From positions 62,001-126,000 of the forward strand of contig CALSFV010000375.1 of assembly GCA_943737045.1 (NCBI GenBank): a stretch of 64,000 nt of DNA, read 5' to 3'. Both the position numbers and the translations under genes were made by a program. Under the pieces are notes generated by a model, which saw only the letters and a list, made by a program, of their open reading frames with translations, had not been told where the DNA came from and ran no database searches. The number at the start of each line of letters is the position of its first letter. Positions within the stretch are counted from its first letter, which is position 1. Positions 39,321-52,200 of this stretch are shown in pieces. This DNA comes from Parapristionchus giblindavisi. Its lineage: Eukaryota; Nematoda; Chromadorea; Rhabditida; Diplogasteridae.

Positions 39321-42091
39321 CAGTCAAAACGGAATAAAGTGAACGATAGGGTCTACCATAGACCACCATGGTCTAAAACTGTCTAAAACTGTGCTATAGC
39401 CACACAAAACAATTATTCGTCTTCAAATTTTTAATATCGATGTTCTGAGGTGTGCTGATTCGATTGCAATCGAAATTAATTTTTGAAAAAATCTCTATCG
39501 ATCGGTTTGAGCCGACAGTAAAATTTGCTAGACAAAATGGTGTGGGGGTGGTGTGAAGTGCATACGGTAGCTCGCCCGTGGAGACGCACTGCTTGGCATT
39601 TTGCCAGATTCTGATGACAGTCTTGCTCATTTTTCTTTGTTTCTTCATGTTCATCACTCGCTTTATTTTGTTTAAGTTATTAATACTCTCTAATAGATAC
39701 TGCTGACTCGTTTGATTGATCGCATTCCAGATTCGACCACAAAACTCGTCGTTCTGACCACCGGAGTCGCCCTTTTTCAAATTTTATTCAGATGAGTGAC
39801 ATTTTAAAAGTTATTTTGTTTTCCTTTGACAGTATTTGCTTGTGAAGACCATTTCAGTGGTCTCGCATCGTCATGTCGGTCCTTTGTCGTCGAGACGCTG
39901 CTCCATTGGCCATTCTCTTTGCTGTCGTGGCTCCGTTATGTGCTGCTAGCCGCCTTTACACCTCACGGCTTGATCAGATAAGCTTATTTTCCGTCATATC
40001 CATCAATTTTTGGGCTATGTCCATTTCGAAATATCTATTTCTTTTTGGTGTTTCTATTTATGAGAAATTAACAGTATGAACAGCAAGTTGCTTGTGGTTG
40101 ACTACTTTCAGATTATGAATGAGTCTTCACCCTGTTCGTTCTCTCGTCAATAGAAGTACTCATTCGTTAGGATATGTTTGTCTCCTCTATCGGATAGACT
40201 GTGGCTGGCGAGTGTAGATCTTCGAGGTATTTTTTCCTTTATGATAGGAAATAGATTGCTTTTATTGATTTTCTTTTGTAATTCGGAATCGCGATGCTTT
40301 TGAATGGCCTAAATTACTTGAAAGTACATTGCCCATAAGTTAAGCAATATAAGAATGATATTGATAGATTGATTATTGATCAATGAAGGAAGAACATAAT
40401 GAATGAAGAACATCTATAGTCGTTATTGCCATTTGTTTCAGTACATTTCTCGACGTTCCACTTCCTGCTTTTCGCAACTTCCGACTCTGGCAAGGTAAAC
40501 ATTTCAATTGGGGTGACGGTAACCTTTTATAGCTTGGTTAAATCAGGAACAAGCAAAAAATGCGATTAATGGGCGAAGATATCGGTCCATTTGATGATAT
40601 TATACACTCTAAACGTAGGCATTCTTAAAACCGTAAAATGCTTGTTTTGATTGGTATCACGTAATATCTCAATTACAGTAGATGATTATTGATTGTTGCT
40701 CTTTTAGATATGTGAATGTATCACGAAGAAGACGAGACAGCGAATGAAGTACACCCCTCCGGCAAAAATTGATTTTTATTATTACGAATTTCCTTTATTT
40801 ACCATTGCTTAATTGGTATCTTTAAGTTTTAACTCTCGAATAAACAACCAAATCAGGCGTCACATTATTATCTTTTCTGTTCAAATTGTAGTTCATGATT
40901 TAATTGACGGAATAAAACAGTACAATTATTGTTTTCGACATTAACATCATGTGATATCACATGATAGCTCTTTATTGATCAGGGAAAAAACAAGATGAAA
41001 TATAATCAATATTTAGTAGAATCTCAAACCGATCTCTTCAGTGGCCGGAGGCTTCTCTATCGATCACTAACCTGGTAATGGTGGTATTATTAATTTAAAG
41101 CATACATATTGGAAAATTGTGAAAGGAATTGATAGTACAGAATGCATAATGAAGACTACTGAATTCATTGAGGCCACTATTAAATATCGATAATGCGATA
41201 GAACTAGTCTACGACTTACCGTTTACGTTGTTACAAGTGCTACTTGTACTCAAAGAACAGAGAGCGAGCTTGTCCGAAAGGGATGGAGACTCATTCATAA
41301 TCTGAAAGTAGTCAACCACAAGCAACTTGCTGTTCATACTGTTAATTTCTCATAAATAGAAACACCAAAAAGAAATAGATATTTCGAAATGGACATAGCC
41401 CAAAAAATTGATGGATATGACGGAAAATAAGCTTATCTGATCAAGCCGTGAGGTGTAAAGGCGGCTAGCAGCACATAACGGAGCCACGACAGCAAAGAGA
41501 ATGGCCAATGGAGCAGCGTCTCGACGACAAAGGACCGACATGACGATGCGAGACCACTGAAATGGTCTTCACAAGCAAATACTGTCAAAGGAAAACAAAA
41601 TAACTTTTAAAATGTCACTCATCTGAATAAAATTTGAAAAAGGGCGACTCCGGTGGTCAGAACGACGAGTTTTGTGGTCGAATCTGGAATGCGATCAATC
41701 AAACGAGTCAGCAGTATCTATTAGAGAGTATTAATAACTTAAACAAAATAAAGCGAGTGATGAACATGAAGAAACAAAGAAAAATGAGCAAGACTGTCAT
41801 CAGAATCTGGCAAAATGCCAAGCAGTGCGTCTCCACGGGCGAGCTACCGTATGCACTTCACACCACCCCCACACCATTTTGTCTAGCAAATTTTACTGTC
41901 GGCTCAAACCGATCGATAGATTTTTTCAAAAATTAATTTCGATTGCAATCGAATCAGCACACCTCAGAACATCGATATTAAAAATTTGAAGACGAATAAT
42001 TGTTTTGTGTGGCTATAGCACAGTTTTAGACAGTTTTAGACCATGGTGGTCTATGGTAGACCCTATCGTTCACTTTATTCCGTTTTGACTG
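39321..42091. mobile_element. 2.8 kb TA-flanked foldback element with 0.8 kb arms
   Basis: It begins CAGTCAAAACGGAATAAAG and ends with the complement, flanked by TA (39319-39320, 42092-42093). Arms extend to about 40127 and 41291 with very few mismatches, around a 1.1 kb unique centre. Each arm has the same open frame (39394-39780 minus, 41634-41936 plus). Its segment IWNAINQTSQQYLLESINNL is faintly like the C-terminus of Tc1/mariner transposases, but no DDE motif is visible. The near-identity of the arms suggests recent origin or gene conversion. Confidence 0.8.
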
Positions 42092-42691
42092 TAATGATCA
42101 ATCTATTTTTCGTGCAATTCAAATCGAGATGCAAAAAATGGCGATATATATATATATTTATTTACCACAAGGTAAACGTGAACTAACTCGAGCTGTATCG
42201 AATTTTCATTCCTATTCACGCTTCTGAGCGGTGGTATTCGTTCTGATATACAAAAAAATCATCGATTCCAATTCTTGAAAATATTTCTACATCTCTCAGA
42301 AATAATTCCTATCATTTTCTTCGTACAAAATTATACATAAAATACTGAAATGCATTGCACGAACGGATCCGAACAAAATAACGTAAATCACATTTATCGA
42401 TCGATAGAGCAAGATTATCAGTATGCGTCATTCATATCACGACAATCAATAATCGAGAAAAAATCAATAATCAATGAATCATAGTCTGGAAAAACACCCG
42501 ATGCAGTAAAGAATTTTTGATGTATTTATTTGTATAAATGCCAAATTGATTTTGTATGAAATATAAAAGTGAGATTTGCTGATTCTGGTGGGGGTACTAC
42601 GTAGGAAAATGACAGACAAATGTGAAATGATGTACATTACAATACAATTTATCAGACACAAGACCATTGGGGGAATGGCCACCATGGCACA

Positions 42692-42774
42692 CCCCGAGCT
42701 AATTTTACGCTCCGCTCTGACAACGCTCGCTCGTAAACAAAGAAAGCGAGAGAGTGTTTCAAAATAGTTCGGGG
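42692..42774. mobile_element. Short foldback of the CCCCGAGCTAATTT family, best copy
   Basis: An 83-bp element with ends CCCCGAGCTAATTTT and AAAATAGTTCGGGG. The internal hairpin is GCTCGCTCGT and GCGAGAGAGTG around AAACAAAGAAA. Confidence 0.75.
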
Positions 42775-43285
42775 TGTTCCACTAAATGGCTGATGTAGCC
42801 TGGGCGTGCTGACAGGCACCATAGGGTCACTTCTTGAACAATTCTTCGTTCATCTCCTTCTGAGCAACTATTGTGAAGAGAAATAAGAGAGATTCAATCA
42901 ATAAATCATTTGATACGGTAGTACGAATATTAATTATAATATATAGCTTCTAAGCGGATATGTACAATTATCGATTGGGTGGTATGATGAGATGATTCGT
43001 GGATGTTTGTGTATTAGCTTGATAGAAGGTGAGATATATAAGAGATACGGTAGAGATGGGCTGTGTGGGATACGGTAAAGGACACTACTACGGTAGTCAA
43101 TCGGGTCGAATCGTTGTTACATGAGCGAATGAGGATACTGTTATCGGAAGGGTAGGAGAGCACCAAGATCAACAAAGATCAAAGATCTAATTCAACTACA
43201 GTGCACATCAAGAGATGATAATAGAAGGGGTTCCTCACAAGGGCAAAATAAAGTCAGTCATCAATCGTCGAGGCTACAGTACCCC

Positions 43286-46200
43286 TCACTTCTCCGCATA
43301 TTTCTCCTTGAGTTGTACAAGGAACGAGATGATCTCTCCCTTTGCCTGTGTAGCCTGAATCAGGCCCATTCCCTCCATGACATGATCGATCAGCGCGTAC
43401 AGTTCCGAGTGCGACGGTGCCTGAATTAATCGATAATAACAACCATCAATCAATAATCTACCAATCAATAATCACAACCATCATAATCTACCAATCAATA
43501 ATCGATAATCAAAAAGATCAATAAACAATCTACCAATCAATAATCACAAAAATCAATCAATAGCTCATTTACCGTACCCATGCGTACTACAGTATATCAC
43601 AATAAATGTGCACTGACCACTTTGGCATGGTGCAGCGGCGACGCAATCGGCGGCAGCATCATTACGGAGTGTGGCGCGGCGACCGTAGCTGTTGTCGGCA
43701 GCGTGCCCGAGAATACCGTAACCGGCGCAGCGGCAATCGGCGGCATCATCATGCTAGAGGACGATAGTGACGACGTAGAGGATGGTGATGGAGAAGATCG
43801 GATAGTAGTCACTGGTGGTTGTGAGGAGGGAAGGAGAGTCGAGGTGCACGATGGAGGTGCAGGAGGAGGAGGAGGATGGTCGAGACGACGCTTCTCTGGA
43901 ATATATTACGGTCTTAACTCCATACTTAACGATTTAAATACATTACGGTCATAAGACCATTCTTACTTATTTAAATACATTACAGTCTTAACATGGGTCG
44001 AAAAGTACGTTACAAACTACGAAGCTTGGCCGCATTTCTAGCCGAAAATTTACGAAAAATCGAAAAACCTGACCGCATTTGAGCCGAAATTTCACGAAAA
44101 TAAAAAAAAAGTGACCGCATTTTGAAAATGTGTAACGTAGCTATTCGACCTATGAGTCTAAAGGCCATACTTAATGATTTAAGGCACATTAAGCCCCGAT
44201 TTAAGGCTCATTAAGTAAGTTTACTTCTATTAAAGCACTCACTCGGTTCGGCCGCTCCTGAGGTCGACGGTCCTCCTACCGTAGACGTCGTCGATGATAT
44301 CGGAGGGACTTGGAGTAATTGAGATGACGACGATGATGAATGTACCGTAGTTGCCGTCGTCGACGATGATGATGGCAGGGTTACTGTAGACGTCGAGGTC
44401 GTCGGTGGATTCAGATGACTGATAGAGGAAGATGACGATGGAATTGAGGGGAGTGAGTGAAGAGCTTGTTGCTGTTGTTGATGCTGAGACATCGCCACCA
44501 CCGCTTCGAGCATCTGTAATACAAGGAATATAGAGGAAGAATGTAAACGCTATGTGGAAAGATGCATCAGATGTGAATGATATAATCATACAAAACAATG
44601 ATATGGGCCTAAAACCATACTTGCACATCAAAATTAATATTATTAACTTAAAATTATGTATAAGATGAACGACTCGATATGTGCAATGGATGAATATTGA
44701 TTGATGCTAACTAGCCCTATACTCCAGACTTTCTGCGCGACACGCGCGCGGGGTAGTGACAAGTCGCGCGCGGGATAATTACAAGTCGCGGCGCGGGCGC
44801 GTCGCGCCTTGTCACTACCCCGCGCGCGACTTGTAAATAACCCGCGCGCGACTTGTCGATGAGACGTGCGCGACCCGCTCCCTTCCTCTTTCACTTTCCC
44901 CTTCTATAGCTTTACTTACATATCTTCAAGTATACTGTAATGACCAAATTCAATATAGTAAAATATACACTGTTTATTGAACGAAAAAAAGATAGATACA
45001 AGATTAATGAGAAAAGATACAAGATTAATGAGAGCAATTCGAGAAACTGAAGAGAAAACTCGTAACAAACACAATGCAATCAACATGGTAACAACAATTT
45101 ACAATGGTCACAACAATTGCTTAATATTATCTTGATATAATCGGCAGATAATAATGAAGTCAATCTTCATACTTATGATGACAAGCTCTTGATATTATTC
45201 GATATAGTAAGATACACTGCAAAGAAATATTTTAATCAAAAAGGAAAATTATAAAAGAATAAATAAGTTATATTACATGGAAAATAACTAACCATCATTG
45301 TCCTCTTCACACTCAGATCAGACCAAACTATATACTTCCAATAATATATTCCTATCATATTCCGATTTCTTTTCTGAAACAATTAATTAAAACACACTAT
45401 CTGAGAGAATTCAACAACCGATTTTTTTCTTGGTATTGACGAAAAATGAATTTTCCGGTTTTATGTATGATAATTATAGGCTCCATGAGTGAAGTACATT
45501 GGTACTTGGAAATATCTTCCAATTGAAAATTCGCATCAGGGGGCGCGTTTGGTGTAGTTTGGCGACTTTTCCTAATAAGTTTATTTCAAATCCAATCGAT
45601 TCGGGAGTGGGCGTAATCGACTCCTTGGCCAATTCTAAGAAACTATTGCCGAGGAGAGTTTTTCGAGCAAAGGTCAACGAACGTTGGAATTGGAAAAATA
45701 ATTACATTAAATTAATTCTCACTATTTTCCCATGGCGAACTACAATTTTTTATTTGCTTAATAGCTTCTACATGTCATTACACATCTTCAATTTAAAAAG
45801 TATAATTTTAAAAAAATTACAAGTTTGTGAACGAATCAATTTTGTTCGCTGTATTCAATTGTGGTGGGGATTGGCGAGGTTTCCTAAAAAGTTTATTTCG
45901 AAACCAATCGATTCGGGAGTAGGCGCATTCGAATCCATGTCTAATTCTAAGAAACTATTGCTAAGGAGAGTTTTTCGATCAAAGGTCAACGAACGCTGAT
46001 ATTGGGATTTTTCGAAAAAAATGTTTACATTAAATTTATTCTCACTATTTTCTATGGCGAATGTAAACGTTGTATTTGCTCAATCGCTTCTACATAGAGA
46101 GAATTATGGAAAATAGTGAGAATTAATATAATGTAAACATTTCTTTCGAAAATTCCCAATATCAGCGTTCGTTGACCTTTGATCGAAAAACTCTCCCTAG

Positions 46201-49200
46201 CAATTGTTTCTTAGAATTAGACATGGATTCGAATGCGCCTACTCCCCAATCGATTGGTTTCGAAATAAACTTTTTAGGAAACCTCGCCAATCCTCACCAC
46301 AATTGAATACAGCGAACAAAATTGATTCGTTCATAAACTTGTAATTTTTTAAAAATTATACTTTTTAAATTGAAGATGTGTAATGACATGTAGAAGCTAT
46401 TAAGCAAATAAAAAATTGTAGTTCGCCATGGGAAAATAGTGAGAATTAATTTAATGTAATTATTTTTCCAATTCCAACGTTCGTTGACCTTTGCTCGAAA
46501 AACTCTCCTCGGCAATAGTTTCTTAGAATTGGCCAATGAGTCGATTACGCCCACTCCCGAATCGATTGGATTCGAAATAAACTTATTAGGAAAAGTCGCC
46601 AAACTACACCAAACGCACCCCCTGATGCGAATTTTCAATTGGAAGATATTTCCAAGTACCAATGTATTTCACTCATGGAGCCTGTAATTATCATACATAA
46701 AACCAGAAAATTCATTTTTCGTCAATACCACACATATGTGGATTTTCTCAGATAGCGTGATTTAAATGTGTGAAGGTTAAGATAAATTAATGTCTATTTG
46801 TGAAGCTCCAAGAAAAGCAAACTCCCACATTAATACTCTCAAAAAACAGATAATAGAATATCTTACAGATCAGAATCTCCATTGTACTTGTGCTTGTCCA
46901 ATAATAATATTACTCCATGGGCCATATTTCTAATCACAATATTCGTTGCCTGTAAATATTATAAGTAATGGACATATTACACCTCGACTAGCATCAAATA
47001 CGGAATATATCACCCCTTCCATTATACATCAATAAGGAATATACTAACTATAATAATGAGCAATAAATTACTAACCTTAAGTTTCATAAGAGCGTATCCA
47101 TAATTATAATGAACACCAGATAAATCGTGATTCCTGACTTAAGAAAAGAGATTAATAATAAATACACCGATATCCAATATTGTATTAATCTTTCAACAAT
47201 ATGTTAAAACTCCAATCATTAGTAAATGTACATCCCGCTCTTCAAGGCACAAGCCCTGCGGGAGATCACTGCTAGGGCAGTGATAATTCACACGATCATT
47301 AGTAAGAGCAAGAATAAGAGAATAGCAATTTACCTGGGGAATATCGATTGATATATACAGTAGACATCCTCCATTATTCAACAAATATCCTCAATTTATC
47401 ATAGAGTGTCTCTGAAAATAATTAATGAATAATTAACTAGAGTAAACTTTATAAAAAAACTGACACGAGATTTCGCTACTATTTAGCAAATTGACAATCG
47501 TTCGATACTACTCAGGTGTTAAATGATCCCGGATACATGTAAAATCATGCATGATCCGGCAAATTCCATGATGATGCATGGTCATTCACAATTCTTGATC
47601 ATGCTCGAATTTTCCGTGATCTTGCATTTCAGAATCAATACATGATCACGGATAATCCATGCACGATCATACCACTAACAGTTAGTGACTAACTGTACAA
47701 ATTATACGTGATGAAGCATGGATTCAAACATCTGAGCACTTTAAAATGATATTTAAACACATACTTATTAATCCTTGATGGATATATCCTCCTCAGTCAT
47801 CCGGCTCCTACTTCATAATCATAACTCAGTTCATTGACTGCGTAGACGCGATGATCAGGTTCTGTAAATACAAACAAAATAAGCATTGAACATCTGCTTT
47901 ACAGAGCAGGAGGAATGACACTATTGCAGAAGCCCAGATTGGCGGCGGCGCATAAAATAGAGGGCAGAAGGCCTACCCTCCCCAAGTTGTTGCTAGGAGT
48001 ATCAAATAATCAACTGCAGTTAACTGCAAGCCCAACTGGGGAGGCGTCCACCCCATTTTTGTGGCGATCTGGGCTTCTGCAGTAGTGCCGGAGGAATAAC
48101 TTGAAAGATTAAGCAATTCAGCGAATAAGCTATACACGAACAGATTATCGAAAGTGCGGGTAGCTTTATGGCAACATAATAAACAACTTTTTATAAGAAA
48201 TAGAGGTTAATGCACGAGTAAATTCATCAAACGTCACAAGAAGAGAAAAGAAATGAAACCGCCCTTCGTGGAAACGGTAAGAAATATCGTCAATTTAAAA
48301 AATTGTATCATGAACTGACTTTTAAAACTTTCGTAAATTGATGTGCCAGTTATATAAACTATTTTTTAATGTCGCTATGATGCATCATGGAAATTTTTCA
48401 TTCTCCATTGTCACATAAGCGAAAATGATCTTGCACATATTTTTTCAAACATTATAGACATTTCATTTCTAATTTTGTTGATTTTTAACACATTTATTGA
48501 AGATGGATCATGCATAAATAGCGTAAAATCACTTGCATTTGGTTTTCTCTCCTAAAAAGTCTATAATGTTATTACAAATTCATAAATGAATATACAATCG
48601 GATAGAATTCTCACATTGTCCTTATATTTGGTTGAAATGCCCTCGAAACATCGTTTCAACCCTTCATAACAAAGAATTAAACAATTAATGATATGCTTCG
48701 TACATAGGAAACACTCGCAAAAATGAACTATGCTCCCACGCAAGAGTTACAGTAAGTCGCACGCGACTTGCAGTAAGTCGCGCGCGAGTTGTTGATTGCC
48801 TTAAGTGTCCTTAAGTCGCGCGTGATACCGCGACTTCACTTTAACCCGCGCGCGAGTTGTCACTACCCCGCGTATAACTCGCAACTCGTCACTACCCCGC
48901 GCACGACTTGTCACTACCCCGCGCGCGTGTCGCGCCGAAAGTCTGGAGTAGTAGTTCCTCTATTGACCTCCGAGATCATAAATCAAATATAAACTGATCT
49001 ACCTGATTGATCATTCCCGAATTCGGCGCCATGGCCGAAGTCGCCGTCATGATGTCCGCGTGACGCTGAGCCGCCAGAAGCTCACGGCGTCTTTAAAGAT
49101 CAAAGATCATAGGAATTGTCACAGTTGTACACAATCTAGCATCCAAACAAATCAAGTCCCTAATCTTTGCCACATCATTTTTGTGTATAATTAACAAATA

Positions 49201-52200
49201 ATTTCTATTTGGAGGCACACCCTGAACTAATTTTAAAGCTAATCCGAGCTAATTTCCATTCTGACAACGCTCCGTTTCTTTGTCTACTACTGAGTGCAGT
49301 CTGCGAAATTAGCTCGGGCGTATGTCTTTAATGGTATAAATTAATCAATAAAATCTCTTCTTTGTTGTTGAAACATACGCAATGCTGGCTTTGTATGACT
49401 CCTCGTAGAATCGCATCGCCTCGTAGTACTTGAATGTGCGCGCGGACGGAGTAATGAAGTTGATCTGGCCTCGGCCTTGGATCATCTGAACAAAGATCAG
49501 AGATCAAAGATCATATTCTTCAAATCTCTCATAGTGAATAATCAAAAATCAAAAAGAGATCCAAAAAGAAACATATCATGCTGAACAAATCGATCGCTAC
49601 AATCGATATCTACACAATAAATCAATCGATTAAATTAATATTATTAATAGATGTACAAGAATAAGTATGCATGCACTTTAAATATAAATGTTTTGATTAA
49701 ATAAGTTAACTAGCAATGTGCCCTATGGTGTTTCGGCCGCTACGTCTAACGATACAATGACCTACCTCACTGACGTAGGTACGGTAGGCTGCGATGAGAC
49801 GCTGCCATCGTTGACGCGCGTTGTGACCTGAAGCAGGAAGAGGAAATCAATATTGTTTACTTCTTCAGCTACAGTACCCCTTATTCGATGAATACCGTAT
49901 CCATCTACCGTAACCCTATTTGTCTACCGTAACCCCACCCCTCTCACCTCCGGTTACGGTCATGTTGCACTCGTGTTCGACCTCTGCGAACCACGCCATC
50001 TTCATGTGCGGCATACGGTAGAGTGACGACGATCTGGACAATGGACCAATCGATAAATCAATAATGCAATCAACCAACCAATCAATAAATGAATAAGCAA
50101 AGCAGTTTTCAGAGATAAAATAAGATATTAGAGAATTTTCCATCATGATAGAATCTACTTCTTGCCCAATTTGCCTACCCGTCCTATCTCATGTATCTAT
50201 GTACTTGTCGCTCTCATAGCGCATTGGATGCATTACAATTAAATACAGTATAGCCTTACTCAAGTACAATACAGAACCCGATACAATACAGTACTAGAGG
50301 ACGGTATCTACCGTAACCCTCTCAACAGTATCTACCGTAACCCTCTAAACACCACCACACCAACCTCCGCCAGATGCCTTCGCGCTCTCGGATCGCCTTG
50401 ATGAACCGCAGCACGTCCGCCTCGTCCTCGTCGTCGTTCTCCGGCTACAATCAATCAATCGACAAATCAATAAATCAATATTTCAAAAAGGATACAGAAT
50501 TTCTCGTCAGCGAAATCTAGACTATTTACCCAAATCGACAGTGAAGTAACTACCCTGCCCCTCTATCGGCGTCGTAAACTCGTCGTTTTTATGGGTGCGG
50601 AGTAATGCTCTCCAACCCAACTCGACTCTCGCTACAAGAGGGTAAGGAAAAGAGTAAGGAAAGGGGGGAGTTGGCGGGCATCGGTAATCATACATTGCCA
50701 TACCCTCGCAGTGCGAGGATATATAAGGCCCATTTTAGGCCACTTGATGAAAAAGGAAGTTAAAAATGACGATTTTTAAGCGAAAATAACGAATCTTGTG
50801 AATCAACCCACCCTATTTTGAGAATTGACCCACTATATAAAAATAAACGGCGAGGGTACTGTATGATCGGTAATGGACAGCGCTAATACATTCGACCACA
50901 ATGCACAGTAAGCATGTCTGATTGTGGGAAGCACTGCCAAGAGAATGGGCAATATTTAACCAAATAACAGGTGCCCCGGGGCAAATGTTCGAGAACATCT
51001 ACTTGTAAGCGTTACTACATTGTTTTTTTATGAAATTAAGTGCACGCGAGGACGAAGACTTAAGAAAATATAATTTGAATATATATTTATAATTGAGCAA
51101 TAACCAGAGCCAAAGTTACACGAATGAATGCACTTTGGCACCTGGCGCCTTCTCGTTTTACTATACGCTAATGATTTCAAGCTGTCTCAATGCCTCTAAT
51201 ACAACATTAAAAAACGGGGAAAAAATCATTTTTGCACTCGGCGCGTTCTTGTTTCACCATTTCTATATGCGCTAATGGTTTATGTTTTTTTAATACAACA
51301 TAAACAATGAGAGAGAAAAAAATCATTTTTGCACCCGGCGCTGAAACTGCCAAAACCGTTCCGGAAATTCTCAGCGGGCAAAAAACCACAGCTCTATTAA
51401 CCATAACCACAACGATCTATTGGCGTCGCGCATCCTTCAAAAGACTGATCTATCCGATATATCCCATCCCCGCGTGTTCAACTGAATTAATATTAATATT
51501 AATAATATTATTATAAATCCCAACCTCAGTCCACATGGCCTGTTCCATGATGGTGGATAGATTGGTAGCGACGAGTTGATCCGACGATGACGTCACTTCC
51601 GGTGTCAACGATGACGTCTTCATCGGATGATGATCATCTCCATCAATCAATCGATTCGTCGTCGCATCATCATCGTCATCGACAGACTCCTCCTTCGCCA
51701 CCACCAACTCTGGCTTGCTGTCGTACGAGGAAATGCCTGCAAATTTGGAGACATTATTGATTTTCAAAGACATTATTGATTTTTTAATGAAAACCGAAAA
51801 CGGATTAAACTGTGTACCATCGTAGAAACACAGAACGTCTTATATTTCTAAAGTAGCGCAATTCATTGAAGTAAACATTGTGTTACTAATCATTGCGAAA
51901 TCAGTCACAGTACCAGGATAGGTATCCAGGAAAGGAGGCAAATCGTTTTGCAGACCACTGTGACGCCACAGGCGTATGCGGGGGATTTTTGGGAAACGAC
52001 TTTCTTTACGGTTGTAACGTCACGTTTGTCTGCAAACGGTTTGCCACCTTTCACGGAAACGGCCTCAGGTCGAGCAAAACCTTTCGATTGATTGAACAAT
52101 GCAATATAAGGCGAAACATTATTGATTTCATCGCAATCATCGAATCGATAAATGATCAATCTGTGCGGAAATGTGGGAAAACAAATACTTAAATGAATCA

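Larger units (their letters stand above)
44722..48948. mobile_element. 4.2 kb element with GC-rich satellite-like terminal inverted repeats
   Basis: Ends are CTCCAGACTTTC followed by GCGCGACACGCGCGCGGGG, mirrored on the right, and flanked by TA (44720-44721, 48949-48950). Inside each end a unit of about 20 bp, CGCGCGCGACTTGTCACTAC or variants, is repeated several times (about 44735-44880 and 48745-48945). It fills nearly the whole 4.5 kb intron of the MADF gene. No transposase frame is visible. It hosts a 1.3 kb palindrome (45432-46729) and a hAT MITE (47917-48089), so it is older than both. Confidence 0.75.

Noticed and set aside
39873..40079. 68-codon frame with a hydrophobic start resembling a signal peptide, mirrored at 41350-41541
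   Set aside because: It lies in both arms of the foldback element and has no splice context or known similarity.
43580..43954. 124-codon plus-strand frame rich in Gly and Asp
   Set aside because: Antisense shadow of the Ser/Pro-rich MADF-gene exon.
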